Positions 8,594-18,308 are shown, numbered from the stretch's first letter. The stretch is 64,000 bases of DNA from Faecalitalea cylindroides ATCC 27803 (GCF_000469305.1 NZ_KI271016.1:58914-122913), one strand, 5' to 3'. The notes: generated from the sequence alone by a model not told the origin. Program-made: numbers and translations.

Positions 8594-10645
8594 ATGAAAA
8601 ATCAAATTCTAGACTATTTAAAAATTCATCAACAAGCAACCCTAAAAGAAATCGAAAAAGCTTGTAAACCAAGAACAAGTAAAGACTTTACAAATATGAT
8701 ACGTTCTTTAAACGAGATGGAGGAAGAAAAGTTGATTTTTAATGATCATCATATATATCAATATATCGATCCATCCTGTATGTTTATAGGGAGCGTAAAA
8801 GATATTTCTCGTTTTGAGTTTTTAGTCAATTGTGCAGATCGCAAGATTCGCGTTGATAAAAGAAACAGCCGAAATGTTTTCGAAAAAGATGAAGTGCTTG
8901 TACTGGAAAAGGAAAAACAGAACAAGATCATTCATGTCTTTTCACATGGCATCAAAAAAATTACCGGTACATTTTATCGTCGAAGAAATGAATTGATCTT
9001 TTATAGTGATGTTGATTTTCATCGACCAATCATCATCCGTAATAAAAAAGATTTTAAGATTGAGCATCGTACAAAAGCTGTGCTGGATATTATAAAGTAC
9101 AAAGATCCTTTAGAAACGAAAATTTCAGCCGTATTAGGAAAAGAACATGAAAAAGGTGTCGATATCGATGCGATGTTATATGAAAATAATGTACGAATAA
9201 ATTTCAATGAGCATATTAAAAAGGAAGTTAAAAAACTGGATCAAGTTGTTACAGAAAAGGATAGAATGAATCGTGTTGATTATCGAATGTTAAAAACTGT
9301 AACGATCGATGGGGATGATGCAAGAGATTTTGATGATGCGATTTCTATTGAAGAGGATGAACAGGGCTATATCTTATATGTTCATATTGCTGATGTAAGT
9401 CATTATGTAAAGAAAAATAGTGCGATAGATAAAGAAGCTTATTTACGCTCAACAAGCATTTATTTAGCTGATCGAGTTGTACCAATGCTTCCATTTGAAT
9501 TGTCGAATGGAATCTGTTCATTAAATCCAAATGTAGATCGATGTACGCTAACTTGTAAAATGCATATTGATACAGAAGGAAAATGCACATCGTATACCAT
9601 TGTTCCAAGTCTGATACATTCGGATCAACGCTGCACGTATGCGAAAGTGAATGCATTGCTTGAAAATGATCCAAGTGTTTTAGCTGAATACGACAATGTA
9701 AAAGATCTTTTATTACGATTAGAAAAATGCGCAAGAAGTTTACAAGAAAGATCCATGGAAAGAGGATGTATTGATTTTAATTCAAAAGAAGCCAAAATTA
9801 TATTAAATAAAAACGGCAAACCTGTTGATGTACAATTGAAAAGCAGAGGATTTGCGGAGCAGATGATTGAAGAATGCATGATTTTAGCTAATGTATGTGT
9901 GGCTAATTATTTACATTCACATAGCTTGCCTTGCATGTATCGTGTGCATGAAGACCCAGATCCAAAAAAGGTTTATTCTTTATGCTCTATTGCGGATATC
10001 TTACACGAAGAAATTAATTTTGATCCAGAGCATATTCAAGCCAAGGATATTCAGTTGTTATTAGAACAAGTGAAAGATCCAGCAAATAAAGAAATTCTTT
10101 CAATTGTAGCTTTAAGAACAATGCAAAAAGCCCGTTATGATGAAAAATGTATTGGTCATTATGGATTGGCTTTATCGGAATATTGCCATTTCACATCACC
10201 AATTCGCCGATATTCGGATCTTATCGTTCACCGTATGTTAAGAAAATACTGTTTTGAGGAGTGTAAAAAAGATCCACGATATGATATGGAAATCATTCAG
10301 GAACAAAGTTTGCATGTATCTTCAAAAGAAAGAGATGCGATTGCGATAGAACGTAAAGTCGATGATTACGAAAAAGCTCTTTATATGTCTTCTAGAATTG
10401 GAAAGCGATTTAAAGGAACAATTGTTGGTGTGCAGAGCTTTGGATTCTTCGTTGAATTGGAGAATACGATCGAAGGCTTGGTTCCTATCCGATCACTATA
10501 TGATGATTTCTATGAATTTGATGAAGATACAATGTCATTACAAGCGCAAATGACAGGGAATCGATATCAGATTGGTCAAAGTGTTAACGTAGTATGCATG
10601 GAAACAGATATAAATAAAGGGCAAATCACCTTTGCCCTTTGTTAG
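8594..10645 (+). CDS. rnr: Ribonuclease R
   Basis: 683 residues, a processive 3'-5' exoribonuclease that degrades structured RNA. The N-terminal winged-helix region (about 1-65) is followed by cold-shock domains, the RNB catalytic domain with DGDDARDFDDAISIE (about 245-260) holding the metal-binding Asp residues, the conserved HFTSPIRRYSDLIVHR, and an S1 domain near the C terminus (RFKGTIVGVQSFGFFVEL). ATG 8594 follows AAGGAGG; an upstream in-frame TTG would overlap it. secG-rnr order agrees with Bacillus. smpB does not follow. Confidence 0.95.
   Translation: MKNQILDYLKIHQQATLKEIEKACKPRTSKDFTNMIRSLNEMEEEKLIFNDHHIYQYIDPSCMFIGSVKDISRFEFLVNCADRKIRVDKRNSRNVFEKDEVLVLEKEKQNKIIHVFSHGIKKITGTFYRRRNELIFYSDVDFHRPIIIRNKKDFKIEHRTKAVLDIIKYKDPLETKISAVLGKEHEKGVDIDAMLYENNVRINFNEHIKKEVKKLDQVVTEKDRMNRVDYRMLKTVTIDGDDARDFDDAISIEEDEQGYILYVHIADVSHYVKKNSAIDKEAYLRSTSIYLADRVVPMLPFELSNGICSLNPNVDRCTLTCKMHIDTEGKCTSYTIVPSLIHSDQRCTYAKVNALLENDPSVLAEYDNVKDLLLRLEKCARSLQERSMERGCIDFNSKEAKIILNKNGKPVDVQLKSRGFAEQMIEECMILANVCVANYLHSHSLPCMYRVHEDPDPKKVYSLCSIADILHEEINFDPEHIQAKDIQLLLEQVKDPANKEILSIVALRTMQKARYDEKCIGHYGLALSEYCHFTSPIRRYSDLIVHRMLRKYCFEECKKDPRYDMEIIQEQSLHVSSKERDAIAIERKVDDYEKALYMSSRIGKRFKGTIVGVQSFGFFVELENTIEGLVPIRSLYDDFYEFDEDTMSLQAQMTGNRYQIGQSVNVVCMETDINKGQITFALC
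10616..10640. terminator. Hairpin shared by convergent rnr and HAD genes
   Basis: AAAGGGCAAA, loop of five, TTTGCCCTTT. It lies inside the last codons of rnr and just past the end of the minus-strand HAD gene, whose stop codons overlap. A T-rich stretch follows on both strands, though neither is a clean T run. Confidence 0.6.
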
Positions 10646-11415
10646 ATAAGATTAAAATGTTTTAAAGCCCAGTATACACCATCTTCGCTCACTGGTTTTG
10701 TGACATAGTTGGCAACTTGTTTTACGCTTTCTACAGCATTTCCCATGGCAATACCACATCCAACAGTTTCCAACATATCTTTATCGTTACCGCCATCGCC
10801 AAATGCCATAGATTCATCTGCGGAAAAACCAAAATACTCCAAGATTTTTTTGGTTCCAATACCTTTACCACCAGTGGCTGGTATGATGTCCATTGCATCA
10901 GGATGCCATCGTGTACAAGTTGTGTGATTTAGATCTTTTAAGATCATTGGCTCTTGATCTTTTGTAGCTGCAACCATCATTTGGTAGATATTCTCTTTGA
11001 TCAGTTCATCAAAGTTTTGTAAGACTTTGGCTCCATTAGGATCGGCAATCAACATATAATCATCAAGTTTTTTATCATAGAAGTTGGCACCCATTAATGT
11101 ATCGGAAGCTGCCATGCAAGCTTTATCTATTTCGGATGCGTTTTGTATGACTTTTTTGACATCTTGAGGATCTAAGTGATTTTCATAAATGATCTCATCG
11201 TTGTAAAGACACAATTGTCCATTAAAAGTCAAAAAGCCATCAAATTCGATACCATCAAATTTAGGTACGATATAATAAGGCCTTCCAGTAGCCGCAAAAA
11301 TTAAAATTTTGTTTTCTTTGAGTTTTTGTAGAGCATATTTTGTTTTGTCGCTCATATCATCGGCATCAATATCAATCAATGTTCCATCAATATCAAAAAA
11401 TATAATTTTGACCAT
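10642..11415 (-). CDS. Cof-type HAD-IIB hydrolase
   Basis: 257 residues. Motif I FFDIDGTLIDID (about 6-17), motif II ATGRP, and the C-terminal AFGDGGNDKDMLE with the metal-binding Asp pair place it in the HAD-IIB (Cof) phosphatases, which act on sugar phosphates, FMN or other small phosphorylated compounds. The substrate is not known. The stop overlaps that of rnr on the other strand. A minus-strand -10 TATAAT (plus 11443-11448), with TTGGAC 17 bp further out, and the AAAGGA ribosome site before ATG indicate its own promoter. Confidence 0.9.
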   Translation of the reverse strand: MVKIIFFDIDGTLIDIDADDMSDKTKYALQKLKENKILIFAATGRPYYIVPKFDGIEFDGFLTFNGQLCLYNDEIIYENHLDPQDVKKVIQNASEIDKACMAASDTLMGANFYDKKLDDYMLIADPNGAKVLQNFDELIKENIYQMMVAATKDQEPMILKDLNHTTCTRWHPDAMDIIPATGGKGIGTKKILEYFGFSADESMAFGDGGNDKDMLETVGCGIAMGNAVESVKQVANYVTKPVSEDGVYWALKHFNLI

Positions 11416-11567
11416 ATTCGAATTCCTTTCTATACAAATTAGATTATAAGGAATTCAATTTAATTGTCCAATTCTTTATTGTTAAATACAAAAAGTATTT
11501 ATACGTACAAATTCCAATTAGAAAAAAAGGTTTTTTTTGTGTTTTGCCTTTTCATATGAATGGATTG

Positions 11568-11576
11568 TGATATAAT
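11568..11576 (+). promoter_or_regulatory. Extended -10 promoter of sepF-ylmH
   Basis: TGATATAAT, an extended -10 element, with no good -35 at the usual distance. It is 25 bases upstream of the sepF ATG. Confidence 0.65.
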
Positions 11577-11601
11577 TAATGGCAGTAAGGAGGTTTTTCC
11601 C

Positions 11602-12039
11602 ATGGGATTTATGGATAAAGTTAAAGACTTTGTTGCTCCAATTGAAGACGAAGATGAAGGTTATGAAGCAACTGAAAAAGTGCAGCCAGTTGTAGAAGAA
11701 CCTGTGGAAACTCAAAGTCGCTATGAAAGGCCAAAAAGTCGTACTAATGCATCAACTTTGAGTGCAAATACTAAAATGGTATTATTTGAACCAAGAAGTT
11801 TTACTGAGGCAGAAGAAGTAGGACAGCGATTAAAAGAAGGTCGTGCTGTTGTTGTTAATTTGCATAAACTTGACAGAGATTATGCACAGCGTACAATTGA
11901 CTTTTTAACAGGTGTTGTTTTTGCTTTAGACGGAAAAATTCAAAAAATTGGTCAGAATGTGATCTTATGTTCTCCAGCTCAGATTGGTGTTCAAGGACAG
12001 ATCAATTTAGGAAATCCTGACGATTTTGATGAAGAATAG
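11602..12039 (+). CDS. sepF: Cell division protein SepF
   Basis: 145 residues. The N terminus MGFMDKVKDFVAP can form an amphipathic membrane-binding helix, followed by an acidic, variable linker, and the conserved SepF core (about 60-140) with LFEPRSFTEAEEVGQRLKEG and the phrase VVNLHKLDRDYAQRTIDFL. SepF tethers FtsZ to the membrane at the septum. ATG 11602 follows AAGGAGG. It is followed after only 7 bp by ylmH; ylmG, often present between them, is missing. Confidence 0.95.
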   Translation: MGFMDKVKDFVAPIEDEDEGYEATEKVQPVVEEPVETQSRYERPKSRTNASTLSANTKMVLFEPRSFTEAEEVGQRLKEGRAVVVNLHKLDRDYAQRTIDFLTGVVFALDGKIQKIGQNVILCSPAQIGVQGQINLGNPDDFDEE

Positions 12040-12046
12040 TCAATAA

Positions 12047-12787
12047 ATGAATTTTAACGAAAAAGGTCATGAATTATTTATATCGCAAATACAGGATCAA
12101 ATACGATCATGCCAGAAACGATATCAAATGGTTCAGACCTCTTTTTTAACGCCTGTTCAACAAGAAATCGTACAAAAATTAGCTGGTAAAAAAATAATGT
12201 ATTCACTATATGGTGGATATGAAAATGCACAAAGAAAAGTCGCTTGTTTTTCTTCTTATGAAACAGATTTTGAATATGGAATAACGATCCTTGTTTCTAA
12301 GGTCGATCTAAGATTTCGCAAGGTTTCTCATAAAGATGTTCTTGGAGCTTTAATGAATTTAGGTATCGAAAGAGAAATGCTGGGAGATTTGATCGTTGAA
12401 GAGGATCGCATCATTATTTTTGTCAAAGAGAAGATGGCTGAATATATCATGCAAAATACGAATCGAATCGCAAATTGTCCTGTTTCTTTTGAAATACTAG
12501 ATAATATTACGATTACTTCTAAATTGACCGAGGAAATACTGGTGAATGCATCTTCATTGCGTCTGGATGCGATTATATCCAGCTTAGCACATGTATCAAG
12601 AAGTGAAGCGACAATGATGCTGCGTCGTGGTTTTGTAAAACTTAATGATGTCGTACTTGAAGAAAATCGACAATTATGCAATAATGATTTTGTTTCAATC
12701 CGAAGATGTGGACGTTTTCAGTTTAAAGAAATAAAAACTGTAACGAAAAAGGGACGTCTATTACTTCGATTTGATAAGTTTATCTAA
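12047..12787 (+). CDS. ylmH: S4-domain RNA-binding protein YlmH
   Basis: 246 residues. The N-terminal part is the YlmH-specific domain (about 50-150) and the C-terminal S4 domain spans about 170-240 (RLDAIISSLAHVSRSEATMMLRRGFVKLNDVV). In Bacillus this protein binds ribosomal 50S-peptidyl-tRNA complexes and acts in ribosome quality control beside RqcH; here rqcH lies 10 kb away. The ribosome site is weak, so translation may rely on sepF coupling. It sits in the usual cell-division cluster position before ileS. Confidence 0.9.
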   Translation: MNFNEKGHELFISQIQDQIRSCQKRYQMVQTSFLTPVQQEIVQKLAGKKIMYSLYGGYENAQRKVACFSSYETDFEYGITILVSKVDLRFRKVSHKDVLGALMNLGIEREMLGDLIVEEDRIIIFVKEKMAEYIMQNTNRIANCPVSFEILDNITITSKLTEEILVNASSLRLDAIISSLAHVSRSEATMMLRRGFVKLNDVVLEENRQLCNNDFVSIRRCGRFQFKEIKTVTKKGRLLLRFDKFI

Positions 12788-12792
12788 GCAAT

Positions 12793-13019
12793 TATAGAAG
12801 ACGCGTCAGAATTTCGATTCTTTTTAGAGAGTATCTTGTATTGGTGAAAAAGATATATAGATAGATTTTCTGGTATCACTTCTTAGCTGATTTTTTGAAC
12901 TAATAGTAAAAAAATCCGGTTAAGCACCGTTATAAACTTGTTTAAGGGCACAAATCGTTTGATTTGTGAACTAAGGTGGTACCGCGTTATTAACGTCCTT
13001 AGAGAGGACGTTTTTTTTA
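12793..13019 (+). ncRNA. T-box leader RNA, isoleucine-specific, upstream of ileS
   Basis: The conserved T-box core AAGGTGGTACCGCG lies at 12973-12986, followed by the terminator stem ACGTCC/GGACGT and eight T (12992-13019). The stem I specifier is the Ile codon ATC at 12875-12877, ten bases before the conserved AGC, the same spacing as in the tyrS-type stem I. Uncharged tRNA-Ile would pair with the specifier and the T-box and prevent termination, raising ileS expression. Confidence 0.93.
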
Positions 13020-13037
13020 TGGAAAAGGAGAGTAAAA

Positions 13038-15764
13038 ATGGATTACAAAGAAACACTACACATGCCTAAAACACGTTTTGAAATGCGTGGTAATTTGCCA
13101 AAGAAAGAACCTGGAATCCAAAAATCATGGCAAGAAAATCATTTATTTGAAAAAATGTTGGAACAAAGAGAAGACGCTAAACCTTTTATCCTTCATGATG
13201 GTCCTCCATATGCCAATGGGGATATTCATTTAGGACATGCTTTAAACAAAATCTTAAAAGACGTTATCAACCGTTCTCATTATATGGAAGGATATAAGAT
13301 TCCATATATTCCTGGTTGGGATACTCATGGTCTTCCTATTGAAACAGCTGTTACAAAATTAGGTTATGATCGCAAAAAGATGCCTTTAGCTGAATTTAGA
13401 AAAATTTGTTATGACTATGCTATGGAGCAGGTTGAAAAACAAAAACAAGGATTCTTATCTTTGGGTTCTATTGGCGATTATGATCATCCTTATATTACAC
13501 TGACAAAAGATTTTGAAGCTGAACAAATCAAGATTTTTGGGAAAATGGCAATGAAAGGATTGATCTATAAAGGATTAAAACCAGTTTATTGGTCACCAAG
13601 CAGCGAATCAGCATTAGCGGAAGCTGAAGTTGAATATAAAGATATCAAATCACCGACAATTTATGTAAAATTCCAGGTTAAAGATGGAAAAGGAGTGCTT
13701 GATACAGATACATATTTTGTCATCTGGACGACAACTCCATGGACAATTCCGGCTAACCTAGGAATTGCGGTTCATCCTCAATTTACTTATGCATTGGTAA
13801 ATACCGATAAGGGTAAATTGGTCATGTTGGAAGAATTAGTTGAAACATTATGTCCAAAATTTGAATGTAAAGAATATGAAGTAATCAAAACATTCAAGGG
13901 TAAGGAATTTGAATATATTACTTGTACTCATCCTTTGTATCCTGAACGTGAAAGCTTATTAATGTTGGCAGACTATGTTACAGCGGATGCTGGTACTGGT
14001 TGCGTTCATACAGCTCCTGCATTTGGTGCTGATGACTTCTATATTGGTGCAAAATATGGCTTACCAGTATACTGTAATGTCGATGAACAAGGAAAAATGA
14101 TGGCTTCATGTGGGGAATGGCTTGAAGGACAATATGTACTTGATGCGAATAAAACCGTAACGATGAAATTAGATGAATTAGGCGCTTTATTGAACCTAAC
14201 ATTTATTACTCACGCATATCCACATGACTGGCGTACTAAAAAACCAATCATCTTTAGAGCAACGACTCAGTGGTTTGCTTCTATTGATAAGATTCGCGAT
14301 GAATTATTAAATGAAATTCATTCCATTAAATGGGTGCCATCTTGGGGTGAACAGCGTATGCATAACATGATTGCAGATCGTACAGACTGGTGTATCTCAA
14401 GACAGCGTGCATGGGGTGTTCCAATTCCTATTATTTATGGTGAAGATGATACTCCATTGATGGATGAAGCAATTTTTGATCATGTTTCTGACTTGTTTAG
14501 AGAATATGGATCAAATGTATGGTTTGAAAGAGAAGCCAAAGATCTTCTTCCTGAGGGGTATACAAGTGAACATTCTCCAAACGGTATCTTTAGAAAAGAA
14601 GTAGATACGATGGATGTATGGTTTGATTCAGGTTCCAGCCATACACCTGCTATGTTAAAGCGTGGTTTAGGATATCCTGCAGATTTATATTTTGAAGGTT
14701 CTGACCAATATCGCGGTTGGTTCAATTCTAGTTTGATCGTAGGAACTGCAGTTTATGGTAAAGCTCCTTATAAACAAGTTTTATCACATGGATTTGTCAT
14801 GGATGAAAAGGGAGTTAAGATGTCAAAATCACAGTGGAATGCGGTTGCTCCAAGTGAAATTACGAAGAAATATGGAGCTGACATCTTACGTCTATGGGCA
14901 TGTAGTGTCGATTATCAGGCAGACTGCTCCATGGGTCAAAACATCTTGAAACAAGTATCAGAGAACTATCGTAAAGTTCGTAATACATTCCGTTTCTTGA
15001 TGGCAAATTTAGATGACAATACATTCACGAAAGAAGATTGTTTACCATTCAATGAACTTTCTGATTTAAACAAATATATGCTGGTTCGTTTAAACGATAT
15101 GGTTGATGAATGTATTCCAGCTTACAATGAATATCGTTTTGGTGATATTGTGACTACATTATCCACTATGATGACCAATGAGTTATCTGCATATTATCTA
15201 GATTATACAAAAGATATTCTTTACATTGAAAAAACGGATGATCGTGCACGTCGTGAAGTACAGACTGTACTTTATACAGCTGTAGAAGTCTTGGCAAAAT
15301 TATGGGCTCCAATTCTTTGTCATACGACTGAAGAAATCAATAGTTTCATGAAGTTTAATGAAACATCTATTCATTTAGAAAGCTTTAAAAAGTTAGATTT
15401 AGATTTTGATACAGAAAAACTTCGCGAAGAAATGAATGTTTTATTCGCTGTTCGTAAGGATGTATTTAAAGCACTTGAAGAAGCTCGTGCAAATCAGTTA
15501 ATTGGTAAATCTTTGGAAGCGCATGTATTGATCCATGTAGATGCAGATACAAAAGCTGTGATCGATAAGATTCTAGATAAACCAGCTCAGTGGTTGATCG
15601 TTTCTAAAGTAACATTCACAGACAATGAACTAACTCAATATGAAAGCTGTCAAGTTCAAGTAGAAAAAGCAAATGGACATGTTTGCCCACGTTGCTGGAA
15701 CTATACAGAAGCTGAACATGAAGATGGTCTTTGTGATCGTTGTCATGATGTTTTAACAAAATAA
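13038..15764 (+). CDS. ileS: Isoleucyl-tRNA synthetase
   Basis: 908 residues. The class I HIGH motif is HLGHALNK in PPYANGDIHLGHALNK, the KMSKS loop is GVKMSKSQWN, and WTTTPWTIPAN belongs to the editing (CP1) domain. The C-terminal zinc-binding Cys cluster (CPRCWNYTEA and CDRCH) is present, typical of bacterial IleS. It charges tRNA-Ile and is controlled by the T-box upstream. AAAGGAGAG precedes ATG 13038. Confidence 0.98.
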   Translation: MDYKETLHMPKTRFEMRGNLPKKEPGIQKSWQENHLFEKMLEQREDAKPFILHDGPPYANGDIHLGHALNKILKDVINRSHYMEGYKIPYIPGWDTHGLPIETAVTKLGYDRKKMPLAEFRKICYDYAMEQVEKQKQGFLSLGSIGDYDHPYITLTKDFEAEQIKIFGKMAMKGLIYKGLKPVYWSPSSESALAEAEVEYKDIKSPTIYVKFQVKDGKGVLDTDTYFVIWTTTPWTIPANLGIAVHPQFTYALVNTDKGKLVMLEELVETLCPKFECKEYEVIKTFKGKEFEYITCTHPLYPERESLLMLADYVTADAGTGCVHTAPAFGADDFYIGAKYGLPVYCNVDEQGKMMASCGEWLEGQYVLDANKTVTMKLDELGALLNLTFITHAYPHDWRTKKPIIFRATTQWFASIDKIRDELLNEIHSIKWVPSWGEQRMHNMIADRTDWCISRQRAWGVPIPIIYGEDDTPLMDEAIFDHVSDLFREYGSNVWFEREAKDLLPEGYTSEHSPNGIFRKEVDTMDVWFDSGSSHTPAMLKRGLGYPADLYFEGSDQYRGWFNSSLIVGTAVYGKAPYKQVLSHGFVMDEKGVKMSKSQWNAVAPSEITKKYGADILRLWACSVDYQADCSMGQNILKQVSENYRKVRNTFRFLMANLDDNTFTKEDCLPFNELSDLNKYMLVRLNDMVDECIPAYNEYRFGDIVTTLSTMMTNELSAYYLDYTKDILYIEKTDDRARREVQTVLYTAVEVLAKLWAPILCHTTEEINSFMKFNETSIHLESFKKLDLDFDTEKLREEMNVLFAVRKDVFKALEEARANQLIGKSLEAHVLIHVDADTKAVIDKILDKPAQWLIVSKVTFTDNELTQYESCQVQVEKANGHVCPRCWNYTEAEHEDGLCDRCHDVLTK

Positions 15765-15772
15765 ATCTCTTT

Positions 15773-15803
15773 ACTGCAGCCTATAGTGGTTGCAGTTTTT
15801 TTT
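15773..15803 (+). terminator. Rho-independent terminator of ileS
   Basis: ACTGCAGCC, small loop, GGTTGCAGT (one G-U pair), then eight T. Confidence 0.88.
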
Positions 15804-15819
15804 GTGTTTCGTGTATAAT
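15790..15819 (+). promoter_or_regulatory. Promoter of the membrane protein gene at 15837
   Basis: TTGCAG (15790-15795), 18-bp spacer, TATAAT (15814-15819). It overlaps the end of the ileS terminator stem. Confidence 0.65.
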
Positions 15820-15836
15820 CTTTGTAAGGAGATCAT

Positions 15837-16208
15837 ATGCGCTTTAAATATCTTTGGAATCCAGGTTTACCTAAAAACGAAATTCATAATATCGAGAATG
15901 GCTTATATAGTGATGAACAAATTCTTTTTTTGTGTGAAACAATCATGAATTCATACCGAATCAGAAAAAAGAAGTTTATACCTGTTGCGATTTTAGTTTT
16001 TGTAATCGTAATCATTTTGACATTAACTACTTTATTTATGATCGAAGATAAGACAGCAGGTATTTTTGCCTTTTTGGTTACAGTAGGTTTATGTAGCGGG
16101 CTGTTGTTATTTGTCTATGAAAATCATATTGAAAAAGATCGTAGACAATTTATTGTTGCGCTCTCTAAAAAGTATCCTGAATATGTTGAATTATGCAAAG
16201 ATAACTAG
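15837..16208 (+). CDS. Small membrane protein of unknown function
   Basis: 123 residues with two predicted membrane segments (about 42-65, PVAILVFVIVIILTLTTLF, and about 71-94) and short cytoplasmic ends. I do not recognise the family. It has its own promoter and an AAGGAGAT ribosome site. The following HAD gene starts after 46 bp without a terminator between, so the two are probably co-transcribed. Confidence 0.75.
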   Translation: MRFKYLWNPGLPKNEIHNIENGLYSDEQILFLCETIMNSYRIRKKKFIPVAILVFVIVIILTLTTLFMIEDKTAGIFAFLVTVGLCSGLLLFVYENHIEKDRRQFIVALSKKYPEYVELCKDN

Positions 16209-16254
16209 TTTATCTTGCATATTTTTTTTGTTAATATAATGACAGGTGATGCAT

Positions 16255-17079
16255 ATGAAGACATGTAAACTTGTGATATGTGATATAGATGGAACGATTG
16301 TTGTAAAACATAAAAAATTAACATCAAGAGCCAAAAAAGTCATTAATCTACTTCAACAAAATGGTATATATTTTGGTATAGCATCCGGTAGACCAATATT
16401 TCAAATCAAAGAAACGATCAAAGGGTGGGGGTATGATGATTTTGATGTTTTAATTGGATTGAATGGCTCTTCATTAAAAGATTCTTTGACACAAAAACAA
16501 TATGAATACTTTAGGATGAAAAAAGAGTGGATCAAAGAAACGATCGAATTGATGAAACCATTTGATGCGCATCCATCCATCTATACAAACAATGCGCAAA
16601 TCTTTGTTTTTGAAGATGACTTTTCGCGCCAGGCATCTACTTTTTCAGGATTGAAAACGATTGTGACTCATGATATGGCTTCTATGTATCTGAAAGACAA
16701 CGCAAAGATCATGTTTCGTATAGAGGAATCTAAAATGCCTCAAGTAGAAGAATGGATAAAAAATCATCCATCTGAACATTATATTGGTTTTAAGACTCAA
16801 CCTAATTTAATTGAATTTTGTGACAAACGTGTTTCAAAAGGATATGCGTTAAGATCATTCTGTTCAATGCATGATATTGATTTAGAAGAAGTTGCTGCCT
16901 TTGGAGATACGAGCAATGATAATGATATGTTAAAAATCAGTGGTCTTGGTGTCTGCTTGTTAAATGGAAGCGAAGATACCAAAGCAGCTGCAGATATCAT
17001 AACAGATAAGACATGTGATGAAGATGGCTGGGCAGATTATATGGAAAAGCACTTCATTTCAAAATATATAAAAAACTAG
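16255..17079 (+). CDS. Cof-type HAD-IIB hydrolase
   Basis: 274 residues, paralogous in fold to the gene at 10642 but clearly distinct. Motif I is ICDIDGTIVVKHKKL (about 8-22), GIASGRP gives motif II, and AAFGDTSNDNDMLK the metal site. The role is unknown phosphatase activity on a small phosphorylated substrate. ATG 16255 is preferred over ATGs 9 and 6 bases earlier because AGGTGA lies just before it at correct spacing. It is probably transcribed with the upstream membrane gene, and is convergent with apbE. Confidence 0.88.
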   Translation: MKTCKLVICDIDGTIVVKHKKLTSRAKKVINLLQQNGIYFGIASGRPIFQIKETIKGWGYDDFDVLIGLNGSSLKDSLTQKQYEYFRMKKEWIKETIELMKPFDAHPSIYTNNAQIFVFEDDFSRQASTFSGLKTIVTHDMASMYLKDNAKIMFRIEESKMPQVEEWIKNHPSEHYIGFKTQPNLIEFCDKRVSKGYALRSFCSMHDIDLEEVAAFGDTSNDNDMLKISGLGVCLLNGSEDTKAAADIITDKTCDEDGWADYMEKHFISKYIKN

Positions 17080-17094
17080 CACAAGGCTAGTTTG
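17071..17094 (-). terminator. Terminator of apbE
   Basis: On the minus strand AAACTAGC, loop of five, GCTAGTTT, then a T-rich tail (TTTATATATTTT). It overlaps the stop of the convergent HAD gene and may serve both genes. Confidence 0.75.
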
Positions 17095-18199
17095 AAAGAG
17101 TGACATCCTTACGGATATTATCTGTTGTTTTAATAATAAAGTCATTACATTCGATATCGGATGTGATGGCTTTTTCTTTATCTAGGATCCAAATGACACC
17201 GATATCATAGGTATCTTGTAAAGAAGAAATAAAATTAGCTCCATCTTCATAACTCATATTAAATAAGGCTGTGCTTAAACCATCTGCAAGGGTAGAATCA
17301 TTACATATGATCGTGACGCTTCGTACATAGTTTGATGGATAACCGGTTTGTGGATCAATGATATGGGTGTATCTTTGATCGCTTATTTCATAATATCTTT
17401 GATAATCTCCACTTGTTACGATAGCTTTATCTTTAGTTGTGGTATATCGTACCAGGCTGGATTGTTGATCAGGGTTTCGAATACCAATTCGCCATCCATC
17501 GCTTTTCTCTGAGAGCAGGACAACATTTCCTCCAGCATTGATAAATCCGTTTACTAGTCCATTTTCATTCAAAATCTCTTTGCATTTTTGAGCTGTATAC
17601 CCTTTGGCAATTCCACCTAAATCTAATTTTAATTCTGGATCTAGATAATGGATCGTATTGTTTTTTATTTCCAATTTATCAAAGCCGGTATGCTGCATCG
17701 CTTCTTGGATCGCAGAAGCATCTGGTAAAATACCATCTTTTCCTTCATCGTTTAATACAATACTTTCTTCTCGAGCATCATGCCATAAAGAAAGTACAGC
17801 TCCTTGTGTAATATCAAATTGTGAACTTAAACTATAGACCTTTTGTGCTTGTTGTATACATTCGATTAAATCGTCATCAACTTGAACATAGGAGTCGGCT
17901 GCTTCATTGTTTAGAGTATAGACGTTGTTGATTCCTTCATAGCTGTTGTATTGATCAAATAACTGATTATATTTTGTGAAAGTATCACGAACGATCGTTA
18001 CATATTGATCAAATTCAGAAGGAGAACATGTCGCCTGAAAATCAATGGAAGTGTCAAAACCTACATCTGTTAATGTGATGTTTTGAGTTTTGGAAGAACT
18101 ATTTTCTCGATTTGATATGTATGAAGTAATACATACTATAAGAAACAAAAAACAGCAGGACAACAAGAGCCATTGTTTGATTTTTGATACCTTTTTCAT
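17087..18199 (-). CDS. apbE: FAD:protein FMN transferase ApbE
   Basis: 370 residues. An N-terminal hydrophobic segment (about 10-27) anchors or exports the protein; no clean lipobox is seen. The catalytic domain has LDLGGIAKGYTAQK (about 192-205), INAGGNVVL and THIIDPQTGYPS, the magnesium/FAD site. ApbE covalently links FMN to Thr in RnfG and RnfD on the outer face of the membrane. The gene is divergent from the rnf operon with 109 bp between, so it is the likely maturation enzyme. No Shine-Dalgarno sequence precedes its ATG, and its promoter places transcription start at the ATG itself. Confidence 0.93.
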   Translation of the reverse strand: MKKVSKIKQWLLLSCCFLFLIVCITSYISNRENSSSKTQNITLTDVGFDTSIDFQATCSPSEFDQYVTIVRDTFTKYNQLFDQYNSYEGINNVYTLNNEAADSYVQVDDDLIECIQQAQKVYSLSSQFDITQGAVLSLWHDAREESIVLNDEGKDGILPDASAIQEAMQHTGFDKLEIKNNTIHYLDPELKLDLGGIAKGYTAQKCKEILNENGLVNGFINAGGNVVLLSEKSDGWRIGIRNPDQQSSLVRYTTTKDKAIVTSGDYQRYYEISDQRYTHIIDPQTGYPSNYVRSVTIICNDSTLADGLSTALFNMSYEDGANFISSLQDTYDIGVIWILDKEKAITSDIECNDFIIKTTDNIRKDVTLSN

Positions 18200-18206
18200 G
18201 AGTAAT

Positions 18207-18235
18207 ATTATATGTGAAAATTGTGTGTTTGTGAA
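18207..18235 (-). promoter_or_regulatory. Promoter of apbE giving a leaderless mRNA
   Basis: Minus strand: TTCACA (plus 18230-18235), 17-bp spacer, TATAAT (plus 18207-18212), then seven bases to ATG. Transcription start would fall at the initiator codon and there is no ribosome site. Confidence 0.7.
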
Positions 18236-18246
18236 TACGAAAAGGG

Positions 18247-18275
18247 TTGTAAAGAACGAAAAATAAGACTAGAAT
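18247..18275 (+). promoter_or_regulatory. Promoter of the rnf operon
   Basis: TTGTAA (18247-18252), 17-bp spacer, TAGAAT (18270-18275), 34 bases upstream of rnfC. Moderately close to consensus. Confidence 0.6.
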
Positions 18276-18308
18276 TATAGATGAGTTTACTTAGGAGGAA
18301 GGTAGCAT

